Shown: positions 45,203-55,239, numbered from the stretch's first letter. The stretch: DNA of 64,000 bases from Carposina sasakii (GCA_014607495.2 CP053173.1:496001-560000); one strand, 5' to 3'. Made by a program: numbers and translations. The notes: generated by a model from the letters alone, not told the origin.

Positions 45203-45223
45203 TTTGTTTGTTTGTTTGTTTGA
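45203..45223 (+). repeat. (GTTT)n microsatellite in Helitron
   Basis: Five to six TTTG units near the Helitron 5' end; also present in copy 2 at 47343. Confidence 0.8.
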
Positions 45224-45720
45224 TTGAACGCGCTAATCTCCGGAACTACTGGGTCGAATTAAAAAATTCTTTTTGTGTTGGATAGTCCATTTATCGAGGA
45301 AGGCTTTAGGCTATATATCATCACAGTGCGACCAATAGGGACGAAGAATAAGAGGAAAATGTGGAAAAAACGGGGAAAATTATTCAACTTTGGAGACTTC
45401 CGTTGCGTGCGCTGCGTAAACGGTTCAAGTTATCCAAAAAATATGCATGAAAGAATAAAATGACGTAGAAATGATATGAAAGAAAAAATTGAAGGTCTAG
45501 ACTGCCTGATGCAGAACCCTTAGCAGCCCAGCTAAACTTTGAGAGATATGAAAATACCGTCTTAGGAAAAGTTGCTCAGCATGATAAGCACTTTCTAATA
45601 ACGTAATAAAATTTAAGGTCTAGATAACCTGATGCAGAACCCTTAACAGCCCAGCTAAATTTTGAGAGATATGAAAATACCGTCTTAGGAAAAGTTATTC
45701 AACATTTTAAAAGAATTCAA

Positions 45721-45927
45721 TTCCCTGTTAAGTTATCTTTTGCTGTAACAATTAATAAATCACAGGGGCAAACGTTTAAACACGTTGGAATTGACTTACG
45801 TCAAGACTGCTTTTCACACGGCCAATTATATGTCGCGTTGTCAAGATCGGGTTGCGGAGAAAATCAGTATGTTCTTCTGCCACAAGAAAATAAAACAAAA
45901 AATATAATTTATGCAGAAGTACTTTAA
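45721..45927 (+). pseudogene. Helitron helicase C-terminal remnant, frame intact
   Basis: 68 codons plus a stop: [59 protein letters not shown] and YVALSRS are the last helicase motifs of PIF1-type helicases in Helitron RepHel proteins. Everything upstream (Rep domain, other motifs) is gone, so this is a dead fragment in a non-autonomous derivative. Confidence 0.75.
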
Positions 45928-46625
45928 AATATTTTATTGTTTGTTGACGCGGACGAAGTCGCGGGCAACAGCTTATATTATTATAAGGCTGAAGAGTTTG
46001 TTTGTTTGAATGCGCTAATTTCAGGAACTACTGGTCCGATTTCAAAAATTCTTTCAGAGTTGGATAGCCCAATTATCGAGAAAGGCTATAGGCTATATAG
46101 CAACCCACCCCGCCCCCTGATTACGTAAAATTCTATTGCTTTTACGTAATCAGGGGCCGGCTTCACACGGATGCAATGCCCTTTCACGCGGACGAAGTCG
46201 CGGGCGGCCGCTAGTTATTTATATAAGCTCTTACCACATTCGGATTTTATGGACACCCTGTTAATACGATTTGGCCAAACGTGGATGACAAAATCGTGAA
46301 ATGTAGACGATTTAACGATCTGGTCAAATTGAATTGGCCACTTCATGAAATGCGACCACTTCATGAAATGCTCGACCATTTCATGAAATGATCAATTTAA
46401 CAATATGGCCACGACATATCGACTATTATGTGTTTCACATGCACTAGTAGTTTCAGAAAATTCGATTGGAATTTAAAAAAAATCTTGAACAGTAATATAG
46501 CATACATTACCCCGCCCCTACATGATTGAGCTTCGATTAGTTCAAAAATATACCGAAAAATTATTTTACGTGCAATTTCAACGAAATTGTTGCATTGTAA
46601 AAATAATCTTCTATACTAATAATAA

Positions 46626-47323
46626 TAATAATAAGCCCGCAGGGCAGCTTGTGGCGAGCTGTTGGGAGGTAGCGTTCCCACGGACCTGAAGTACTCCCGG
46701 GGGAAGACCCTGTTCCTCATCTCCGGCGCCGGAGTGAAGTCTGACGAGGAACAGTTCCCCCACCTCTGCCTTGCCTTCGCCGGCCGGGCAGAGTGGAGTC
46801 GCGAGAGCTATGACAGCTCGAGGGTGGACGTGCCCGTCAGTAAGTGGCAAGTTGGCTTCGGTTTAAAGTCCAGGGGCACCCCTCCACCCTAGCCACTCAC
46901 CAAATGTTGCCCCCTTTGTCGCTCCGTGCGTGCGGCCGTTTCAGGGGACCCATGAAATGAGTCGGCGAGTCACCGCCTGCCACCAAACAATTATGAGACT
47001 TGGTTGTAATGGCAGGCGTCCGTTAGTCTCCTTCAATAGCCCAGTTACCCAACCCCACCCAATATTCAGCCTCATAGCCCATGACCTTTGTTTCCATCGC
47101 ATGACATAGATCTGCACTCCAATAGTCTTGCACATGGCGGGGACCATCGCCGGGTGTATCTTATTGTGCGGTCGGCGATGGTATCCGCCATGTGTATCCC
47201 ACACCATATTAAAGTTCTCTAAAAAGGGCCTCTACATCTTGGCCACGGCCCGATGCACGCCTCTCAAAGGACCGGGACTCTGTAGTCCCGAGAATTTAAA
47301 CAGAGATACAATAATAATAATAA
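46626..47323 (+). mobile_element. 5'-truncated non-LTR element with (AAT)n tail
   Basis: About 700 bp of GC-rich sequence starting GCCCGCAGGGCAGCTTGTGG and ending AACAGAGATAC followed by (AAT)n. (AAT)n is present on both sides, so it inserted into an AAT run of the Helitron start. A 76-codon frame at 46662-46892 is not recognised. Clade is uncertain (I or R1 group suspected from the tail only). Confidence 0.5.
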
Positions 47324-47899
47324 TAATTATAAAGCTGAAGAGTTTGTTTGTTTGTTTGTTTGATTAAATGCGCTAATCTCCGGAACTACTGGGTCGAATT
47401 AAAAAATTCTTTTTGTGTTGGATAGTCCATTTATCGAGGAAGGCTTTAGGCTATATATCATCACAGTGCGACCAATAGGGACGAAGAATAAGAGGAAAAT
47501 GTGGAAAAAACGTGGAAAATTATTCAACTTTGGAGACTTCCGTTGCGTGCGCTGCGTAAACGGTTCAAGTTATCCAAAAAATATGTATGAAAGAATAAAA
47601 TGACGTAGAAATGATATGAAAGAAAAAAATTGAAGGTCTAGACTGCCTGATGCAGAACCCTTAGCAGCCCAGCTAAACTTTGAGAGATATGAAAATACCG
47701 TCTTAGGAAAAGTTGCTCAGCATGATAAGCACTTTCTAATAACGTAATAAAATTTAAGGTCTAGATAACCTGATGCAGAACCCTTAACAGCCCAGCTAAA
47801 TTTTGAGAGATATGAAAATACCGTCTTAGGAAAAGTTATTCAACATTTTAAAAGAATTCAATTCCCTGTTAAGTTATCTTTTGCTGTAACAATTAATAA

Positions 47900-48064
47900 A
47901 TCACAGGGGCAAACGTTTAACACGTTGGAATTGACTTACGTCAAGACTGCTTTTCACACGGCCAATTATATGTCGCGTTGTCAAGATCGGGTTGCGGAGA
48001 AAATCAGTATGTTCTTCTGCCACAAGAAAATAAAACAAAAAATATAATTTACGCAGAAGTACTT
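47900..48064 (+). pseudogene. Helitron helicase remnant, copy 2, frameshifted
   Basis: Same sequence as 45721-45927 except one lost A after CAAACGTTTAA, which breaks INKSQGQTF from the rest. Confidence 0.65.
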
Positions 48065-48202
48065 TAAAATATTTTATTCTGTTTGTTGACGCGGACGAAG
48101 TCGCGGGCAACGGCTATGACAATTGACAATTGTTGAGGCAAGGGCGGCAAAAACTATTCAGCCTATACCTTGAAAATTTGTAAATCCGCCACTGCATACG
48201 AG

Positions 48203-48340
48203 TAGTCCAATAATCACACTGCGGTCACCAACCCGCCTGGCCAGCGTGGTGTCTAAAACCACCAATGGCAGAAACCTTGTGGCGTGCCCTGGGAGAGGCC
48301 TACGTCCAGCAGTGGACTGCAATAGGCTGAAGACGAAGAT
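48203..48340 (+). repeat. RTE-tailed SINE (S), tail part after the hAT element
   Basis: TAGTCCAATAATCACACTGC to AGTGGACTGCAATAGGCTG, completing the SINE begun at 43957. Confidence 0.75.
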
Positions 48341-48552
48341 AAGTAATACTTAATAGTGCATCTAAACTATCTATTATACAACCACATTGCAGTTGTTCTT
48401 GGTTTATTATATCTAAGGTCAAGGCCACAACGACTTACGATACCAATTTTCTCCGACCTTCAACAAAATATTGCTTGCCTGCTTAAGTCAGTTTATATGC
48501 AGAGACGGAATAGGGACAACTAGTTATACCACGCGACTCCGTTCACCTAAAC

Positions 48553-48724
48553 CAGTGGATCCCAAAGTGGATCAAGTGGACCCCCAGGCTGCACAGGGGA
48601 CTCGATGAGGTCTACGTTGGCGTGAAAAAATGGGGTCTCACAATTAATTCGTATGTGGGGGTCCACCAGAACGAGATAACTCTTGAAAGGGATCTATGGG
48701 AGAAAAGAAGTTTGGGAACCCCTG
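48553..48724. mobile_element. hAT-type MITE, 172 bp
   Basis: Ends CAGTGGATCCCAAAG and CTTTGGGAACCCCTG (approximate), flanked by ACCTAAAC and GCCTAAAA (six of eight match). Related in reverse to 22801-22984. Confidence 0.72.
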
Positions 48725-48869
48725 GCCTAAAACAATAATCACGTTTGGTGTGAGACGTTGGAAATAGACAAGAGGTTGTCTATTTTAACTGTAACAGTTA
48801 TCCAGTGTTACAGTTAAGGTGAACAAAAGTTACTGCTATCTATGTAGGCGACATATCTACACTCCCATA

Positions 48870-49085
48870 TGGCATGCCAAAAGGGGGTAGCCAGATTACG
48901 AAAGGTATCTTACAGTCACCTTAGCATGGTAGAGCCAGAAAGATCAGTGACAAGTTGCCACTCGTAGATCATGGCCTGATAGAGAATGCCCCTTCTTCTT
49001 TCTTTATCTTTTAGTTCAGACTTTTGTTATTTAGTCAACTCTATGGTACATGAGATGCAGCTGTTGTATTCTGTCGATGGTAAAA
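48870..49085 (-). repeat. Repeat family E, reversed, diverged
   Basis: AGATTACGAAAGGTATCTTAC, minus its last base, and AGATCAGTGACAAGTTGCCA match E in reverse. ATGAGATGCAGCTGTTG marks the 5' side. Confidence 0.5.
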
Positions 49086-49129
49086 TGGACATATAGCAGG
49101 TCGAGAAGCAATCTTAAGGCATCTAAACA

Positions 49130-49380
49130 GAAACTAAAGTAGATAATAGGTAGGTACACGAGTAGTAGAAGCAAGCGAGAGATCTCCTGCAAAGATAAGC
49201 ACGGCTTTCTTTTTTAAATTTCTCTATATTTACCCGACTGCGCCAGAAGGAAGATTACCTTTACATTCGTCTTAGTTGTAAGAGTGACACTGGCTAAAAA
49301 TTTATACGCAGTCGGTTTTTTTTTCTTGAAATAATGAAGGTTATTTTTATTGTCTTGTGTATAATAAAGAATAAATAAAT
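49130..49380 (+). pseudogene. CR1-like LINE 3' tail
   Basis: AGATCTCCTGCAAAGATAAGC resembles the tail at 11226 loosely. It ends AATAAAGAATAAATAAATAA, next to a SINE V fragment. Confidence 0.4.
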
Positions 49381-49500
49381 AAATATTCACACATAACATA
49401 ACACAACACATTAACCTAGTCCCACACTAAGATCCCTAAGGTCTTGTGTCGTGGGTACTAAGCAACGGTATATAAATACATAGATAAGTATAGAAACATA
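49376..49500 (-). repeat. SINE V, 3' part
   Basis: CCCACACTAAGATCCCTAAG and GGTATATAAATACATAGATA, as in the reference copy. Head absent. Confidence 0.7.
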
Positions 49501-49739
49501 AGAAGAATAAGCATAGAGCCTGTGTGTAGGCTTGGAAAATGGAACCGTGTAAATTTTTTCTTGTCTATTGCATGCAACATGGCGAACCAAAACACGCCGA
49601 ATCTCCGTTCGCTAATATCCGGCCGACATACCCTAATATTTTATAAACATGCGCTCAATATTTGTCAACGAAGCTGCAGAAGTGTGCCACCAATAATATT
49701 GTGACAAAATTGACGTTAGCTAAGTTCTATAAAAGCCGG

Positions 49740-50280
49740 AAAGATCTAACTTCGTCGTTGTACATACGCACCTTCGGTGGAACAAAAGCATAATTGCATT
49801 TTGCAGTTTTTAAATTTTTTTGCCCTTTTTGTACCGAAGATGCGAATATTGTATCATACATATTTTGATTTCAGGAGTGTTCATACTATATTGAAAATGA
49901 AAAGTTTTCTAGACTGATTTTGTGTGAATACGTTTCCCTTTAGTTACATGCTATATGCATAATCAAAATATATTAATCGGACAAGATTATCATTGCAATA
50001 TTTTCACGATATGGCTGGCCGGTGTAGAATAAATACGAAAAAGATATGAGTATAAGTTATACGTACATACCGTGTAACTGTACAATACCTATAAGTACAT
50101 AGATACCCATTTAGCTTTATTTCAATTGAAAATATAATATGTAATTTTGGCTGTGCCCATTGATGTAGCTAAGTACGAGTACTATAAATAAACTACGCTC
50201 TTACTGAGTGAGTTACGGATAGAGAACGTAAATACTTTTTAATTTAGCATATATAATATACCTACATTACAATGTTAAGG
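49740..50280. other. Intronic DNA with an orphan plus-strand TATA box
   Basis: CTATAAAAGCCGG lies just left at about 49726-49738. Nothing recognised downstream of it. Confidence 0.35.
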
Positions 50281-50284
50281 AATA

Positions 50285-50590
50285 TACAGGGTGATTTTTG
50301 GTCGTCAACGTTCCCGAAATCTACGGAATTTCCTCAGCATCACGATCATTTTTCTTCATGGAAGCATACCTGGGAAGTGTCTGGATAGGGTCCAAAGTAA
50401 ATAGACTGCGTTTTTCTGCATAAACGCATTCTGCAGAAATAATTAATATCTGAGTATGAAAAAACTAGCTAAAACACTATAAATTTCGCCCGATCAAGTA
50501 AATTTCGCCCGATCATTACTTATCGTTAGGGAAATATTTTATTATGCTTACTTTAAAATGCTTTCCCAGCATTTTTTTGGCATAAACTTG
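50285..50590 (-). mobile_element. MITE B copy 7, decayed
   Basis: TACAGGGTGATTTTTGGTCG to CCAGCATTTTTTTGGCATAA. Internal deletions and a small duplication of AAATTTCGCCCGATCA. Confidence 0.72.
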
Positions 50591-50594
50591 GCCA

Positions 50595-51850
50595 TGGTAT
50601 CTTTAACTCGCAGCCTACACCATTTCAGGAACCTAGCCGTAGAGTACTAAAAATCTTCGAAAACCAGAAATAAGTGTGAAAGTGCTCGTTACACCTTTAA
50701 AAAAAACCCCTTTCGGATCCGGTGTTGGAGATATGACGGCAATAAAAAACTTTGACCTCCCAAAAATCTATCAATATGGGATTTTTAAAAATTAAGCCCC
50801 TATTACGCGCTCACCCTTTAACTAAATACATTTAATAAGCTACTCAAAAAGGTGTAACATTATGAGAAAGCCCAGCAGCTGACTAATAAAGGTTTCGAAA
50901 AATACATTTCGTGGCGCTACAGCCTATAGTAGTTTTTTATCGGAATATAATATTGCTATCTAACAACAAAGGAAACTCCAGATTTGTTTGCGGTGGGTAA
51001 TTTACCTCGTAACAACCAGTGATAAGTGTAAACGAATTAACCTTATACGCATACGGTTTATGGAAATTCGGATAGCATTTATATTAATTGCTTATCTCCT
51101 TATCACATTAAAATGATAGTCATAAAGAGTTATGTTTACATTTTTTTTATAATTATTTTATTGTGTCTGCGTATTTTGAGTGTATGTGGTTTTACCATAA
51201 AAAAATTGATGTCTGTTGTTTTGTCCTATTATTTATTTATCTAGTTGATTACTGTTAGATAGTTTTTTATCTTTCCATGTAATAATAAGGTGATTTTAAA
51301 AACTTACAAAATGGCTAACCCTGAAGTCAATTTTTTTAATGGGTCTTCCTACCCATGAAGGTAGAAAATGGGCTAAACTACTTTTCCAGTCATCCTATAT
51401 ACAAAAAGACAAAATATCAATTACGAAAGGACCGGAGCCACTGGAGTTGAAATGAAATTTGGTAGTCGAAAGCCTGAGAACCGCACGACAGTGTATCAAA
51501 CATAGGCAAGAGCAGTGCGGGGAAAGATAGTTTAGCATCTATTTTTATTGAAATAGTTTAATGTTTAAAATGCCGGATACTTTTTCCGCGGGAATTTTTA
51601 AAAAGCTGTTACGACTACCGTTTTAAATTACTGTGTTTTTGCAGTCAAATTAATTCACCCGAAAATTGAAATAGCAAATTTATTTTTGCAAATGAAGTGG
51701 GGACATCGCAATTAGATTTAGAGCCTTTGATAATTTTTTTAATGCGTAAACAAATAGATTTTGCTTAAGTTTTAAACGTTAGTCACTGTCTGAACTTAAT
51801 GAAAAAAAAAAAAAAATGTGCATTTTGCACTAAATAACGCCGCACTAAAA
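50595..51850. other. Intronic DNA, nothing recognised
   Basis: Moderately complex sequence without a known repeat or splice-bounded frame. Confidence 0.4.
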
Positions 51851-51854
51851 ACGT

Positions 51855-51985
51855 ACCTGGGAAGTTCTGCAAAATAATCAATATCTGTTGAAAAAACTAG
51901 CAAAACACTATAAATTTCGCCCGATAAAATTTCGCCCGATCATTACATCGTTTCCCAGCATTTTTTTGGCATAAACTTTCTTTAA
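51855..51985 (-). repeat. MITE B fragment
   Basis: AACACTATAAATTTCGCCCG and TTTCCCAGCATTTTTTTGGC are B blocks in reverse; both ends are lost. Confidence 0.5.
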
Positions 51986-51999
51986 CAGGTAGGTACATA

Positions 52000-53100
52000 T
52001 AAAAAACTATTAAAAGATTACGCGCTCAAACTTTGGCAGCCGCTTTTGTATTGCTATAATTATTTAATTACCTCGTAACAATCTATAATACTGTTAATTC
52101 GGAAAAATTAATTGCAGGTCATAAAGCAGTTCTGCGTACAAAAAAAATCCCTATAATATTAGTATCTGTCTGGCTTTCAGCGAAAGCCTGAGAAACGACA
52201 TTGGCAATTTTTTATTCCGGATAAAATCGAAATTTTGTTTTTTTGCAGAGGTAGGGACGTCCACTTAATAATAAAGTTTTGGCATAAGGTAGGTACTAAG
52301 TTTTTTTGTTAATAAAAATTGGGGCAGTATTGTGTTTTCCATCAATTTTTTTTTTTTCACTTAGAAAACCTGAACTTACCAAATAGCACTTATTAAATAT
52401 TTTTTGCTTAGGTAAACCGTAAATCGAAAAATAGAGATTTTCTTACCAATTTCATGCAGGTAAAGTCAAGTAAAATTAATTGAATATATTAATTTCTTTA
52501 TACATTTATTTGTTAATTACCAACATAAGTTAACATGTCCGCTGATTGAAAGATAACAGTATTTTTAAAATTGCCACTTGTGTCATCATAAATTCTATAG
52601 AAATGTATATTTGAATACCTACTCTGTTTATTTGCTATTAATGTAAATTAATGTAATTTGTTACTACAAAGAAACAGTGTTACTATGCTATTTCAATAAA
52701 ATATTTTGCTATGTTTTAACATAATATGTTAAGAAAAACTTAACTAGCTACCACATGAAAGTACCAACATTAATAGGGATATAATAAATAAAAAATTCGT
52801 AGGTAATCAGTTAATGTTTAGGTTTAACAATTTTATTTTATCGTGTTGACATATCAGTATAAATAAGCGAAAAAAAAATTAAGTACAAAAAAAAAATTTG
52901 AAGTATCTACAGAAACTAATGACATAATGGTGTAATAAGGTTTACTATAATAACAATCATTTCATATAATAATACAGTATTTTCTTTGTTCGAAGACAGA
53001 ACGTGATAAAAATATAACTAGAGGAAAACTATTAAGGAAGAACCTTTAATTTACTTCCACATTATTATACGGAATACTAATCGTTATTGTTTTCTGTTTT
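52000..53100. other. AT-rich intron 1, transposon-poor
   Basis: No family recognised; homopolymer A/T runs only. Confidence 0.4.
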
Positions 53101-53105
53101 TAAGT

Positions 53106-53180
53106 ATAAATAATATATAGTATGTATGTATAAAAATAAATAATATATAGTATGTATGTATAAAAATAAATAATATATAG
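53106..53180 (+). repeat. 30-bp tandem repeat, about 2.5 units
   Basis: TAATATATAGTATGTATGTA recurs at 53111, 53141 and partly 53171. Confidence 0.85.
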
Positions 53181-53271
53181 CCAATTTCATTGCCGAAGTT
53201 TAATTTTGCGTAAACTGTGTAGACAACGTTATTTTTTTTTACGAAGAATTTTTTTAAAACTATAGATGCTT

Positions 53272-53312
53272 CATCATCATCATCATCAGCCTATTGCAGT
53301 ACACTGTTGGAA
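53272..53312 (-). repeat. RTE-tailed SINE (S), tail end only
   Basis: (ATC)n then AGCCTATTGCAGTACACTG. Confidence 0.55.
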
Positions 53313-53314
53313 TA

Positions 53315-54840
53315 TACTTGTATAACATAAATATACATATAATCACACCTTTATAGAAACATAATTATTATGCAAGTGATTTTTTTTTAAATTGATAGTA
53401 AGTAAACATTTATTTGATGTAGCCTATATATATAAATAGCTCCTACAAACTATCCAAAAATAGACTTGGCTTACAAAACGTCTAAAAATATTTTCCTTCC
53501 TTATTGCCAATTAGCTATTTAATTTAATTCGCATACCTAAATATTTATTTTCTACCATTAATGATCGCATTACTTTAGCACAAGATTAAGTAAGGATTTG
53601 TAAAAAAAAAGGAAAAAGATTTAGCCGCACCAAATTTTAAAATAGAATTAAGTAATTACCTAACCATGAAAAAGTATATACATATAATATTTTTATGATC
53701 TTACTACAGAAATCTCAATTTATTAATCTGCTTTCAGTAACGGAGTTACTTCACACCATAATTTTATATTAAGCGATGAAATAAGCGTTTTTTCTTTGCG
53801 TAATAATAATAATAGTAGAGGAACAAGTTCACCCAGACGAAGTCGCAGACAACTACATAGTTAGTTTATTTTTATATTTAGTTTTAAGCTACATCATGCC
53901 ACGTGCGTTTTACAACAGACCAGTTTTATTTTATTATAAAGCGGTTATTAATTGGGTTTTTATTTTAATTACCTTTTTAAAAGGATTTTAATAGCTCGAT
54001 AGTTGGATAAAAATAATCTAGTTTCAGTAATAATGATATATAAATCGTCTTTGAAACAAAGATGTGAATACAGTGAGAGCAGTTTTTTTGTTTATATACT
54101 TAAAACAATTATTTTTTTAATAACTAGCTTTATATGAAGATAAACTAAACGAGCTACTAAAATTGTACGCATATTTCGTGGTTTAAAAAAAAAATCATGT
54201 TTAAGTTTAACTTAAATTAAAAACTAAAAAATCGAATTTGATTTTTAATTTTAAATATTTTTGTTACTATAAGAAATTACCAACCAAGTCTCGTGTTGAA
54301 CGGAACTTAACTTATTTAATGGCATTTTATATGTATAGTTAAACCCTATGGAATATGTTTATTGCGAAATAAAATCAATTTAATAAATACTTTACTATTC
54401 CGAAATTAATTACGGCCACCTGAGATAGAACTATTATATCGAAGTATTTTACGTCAATAATTATTATAAGTATTTTATCAAGGACAAAATTAAATACCAT
54501 AGAGCATATTCTACTATGAACTAAACATGAATTAACTTTTAATACACAAGTAGAGTTCACCGCCCTAATGATTTATAGATTTAAAAGGCGATTAAAGTTA
54601 TATAACACTAGGTATTCATTAAAATTTAAAGCCTCAATACATTGAAATGGAACATTTTTTTATAAAAATATATTATTATCGTTATTTCCTCTATATACTA
54701 ACATACTTAATTGCTTAATGAATGAAATGATAAATATTACTTAAACAAAATTTATACGAAAAACGTGACATAAAAATTTCTTTGATAAAAAACTTACATG
54801 CCAACACATTTTTTAAGTAAAAAGAAACAATACAACACTT
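53315..54840. other. AT-rich start of intron 1, no repeats recognised
   Basis: Directly downstream of exon 1 of the SLC41-like gene. Lack of recognisable young transposons contrasts with the rest of the window. Confidence 0.4.
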
Positions 54841-54842
54841 AC

Positions 54843-55010
54843 TTGCAGTTGTATCCTCTTCACTTAAAATAATATCACAGGATTTTAACAACAAAAAAAA
54901 TGCACGCACAACACTTCGCAAAATGCCACTTATATCATTCCGTGTTTCGGCAGACGATATTTACATTTTCGTTACGGAGCGATACGAACCGTCCCGCGTC
55001 GCGATTGACT
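54843..55010 (-). other. SLC41A1-like: Exon 1, 5' untranslated exon of the SLC41-like gene
   Basis: About 168 nt from the predicted start to a consensus donor (CTGCAA then GTAAGT, boundary at 54843/54842). It has no useful open frame: the two ATGs are followed at once or almost at once by stops (ATGTAA and ATGATATAA), so it would act as a leader with two minimal upstream ORFs. The next exon begins GC-ATG-G, giving a good start context right after splicing. Joining exon 1 to exon 2 over 24.6 kb is inferred from strand, splice signals and promoter elements, not seen directly. A plus-strand donor (CAG then GTGAGT at 55021) also exists at the promoter end, so a divergent transcript is possible. 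Confidence 0.55.
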
Positions 55011-55012
55011 GA
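55008..55012 (-). promoter_or_regulatory. Initiator (TCAGT), predicted transcription start
   Basis: The minus strand reads CTTCAGTC; the A at 55010 is the predicted +1. TCAGT is the arthropod initiator core. The position is predicted from the TATA spacing and needs 5' end data. Confidence 0.55.
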
Positions 55013-55036
55013 AGACTGGCAGGTGAGTGCACGCGG

Positions 55037-55043
55037 TTTTATA
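55037..55043 (-). promoter_or_regulatory. TATA box of the distal SLC41-like promoter
   Basis: The minus strand reads TATAAAA here, in the context GTTATAAAACCGCG. It lies 33 bp upstream of an arthropod-type initiator (TCAGT, A at 55010), close to the usual TATA to start distance. A moderately GC-rich stretch follows, leading into the first exon. Confidence 0.6.
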
Positions 55044-55239
55044 ACATCAAGTGGACAACCCAATCAGTGATAATGATAAGCTAGGAGCTTGTAGCTCTGA
55101 TTACGGATTCTAGATTTGCATAGATACCTAACACGTGTTCATGCGAAATGTGTCCTATTGTAACAACTCGAAATTAGTGTTTTTAAATTACGAAATAATT
55201 GTCACTAAATATTATTTTGAACAAAGCGAATATTAAGAA

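Larger units (their letters stand above)
45171..46214 (+). mobile_element. Helitron copy 1 plus a short Helitron in tandem
   Basis: Starts TCTATACTAATATTATAAAG, with (GTTT)n and CTCCGGAACTACTGGGTCG; the first 3' end is GACGAAGTCGCGGGCAACAG at about 45971. A second short element (45972-46214) follows at once and ends GGGCGGCCGCTAG. Two 121-bp direct repeats (starting near 45493 and 45614) lie inside. Confidence 0.7.
44541..46416. mobile_element. Foldback element with TTTCATGAAA subterminal repeats
   Basis: Inverted ends TGTCGTGGCCATAT and ATATGGCCACGACA, flanked by TATC on both sides (44537-44540, 46417-46420). Next to each end are three copies of a unit built on the palindrome TTTCATGAA(A), e.g. 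CATTTCATGAAATGGTCG, in opposite orientation at the two ends. The 4-bp duplication and TGT..ACA ends recall Ginger-type elements, but no transposase is present. The interior 44765-45170 has CGAGCGAGCGGAGCGAGCG and a TAGGTTAGGTTAG motif. Helitron DNA fills 45171-46214. Confidence 0.65.
46609..48116 (+). mobile_element. Helitron copy 2, split by a LINE tail
   Basis: Starts TCTATACTAAT at about 46609, is interrupted at an AAT run, resumes at 47324 with TTATAAAGCTGAAGAG and ends GACGAAGTCGCGGGCAACGG-CTA. Over about 800 bp it differs from copy 1 at only a few bases, including a one-base loss (TTTAACACG) that shifts the helicase frame. Confidence 0.7.
44057..48194. mobile_element. hAT-type element with nested insertions, 4138 bp
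   Basis: Left end CAGTGACGGATTTACC, right end GTAAATCCGCCACTG. Perfect 8-bp duplication CATACGAG at 44049-44056 and 48195-48202, splitting a SINE. Its own sequence is only about 750 bp (44057-44540, 46417-46609, 48117-48194), including TAGGGCGGCA near the left end, so it is non-autonomous. The rest is later insertions. Confidence 0.88.
5948..55010 (-). other. SLC41A1-like: SLC41-family gene, 5' half (promoter, exons, introns)
   Basis: Locus-level entry. On the minus strand, five separated exons have GT/AG junctions and consistent phases. Together they encode about 130 residues: a hydrophilic acidic N-terminus, then the start of a solute carrier 41 domain. The residues around GCGTIGAGLVLGTVK and IFVLVPSLSGLKG match the conserved first segment of SLC41A/MgtE-type transporters, which move Mg2+ across membranes. 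Introns run about 24.6 kb, 16.5 kb, 7 kb and 0.4 kb and are loaded with transposable elements. The C-terminal exons are not in the window; none was found in 1-5900. Family assignment rests on recalled conservation, not an alignment. Confidence 0.9.

Noticed and set aside
45275..45463. 62-codon ORF also found at 47415-47603
   Set aside because: Repeated because it is Helitron sequence; it resembles no protein motif and lies upstream of the helicase remnant in a different context.
46611..46850. 79-codon minus-strand ORF with a Leu run
   Set aside because: Antisense of the LINE tail; the Leu run is the AAT microsatellite read in reverse.
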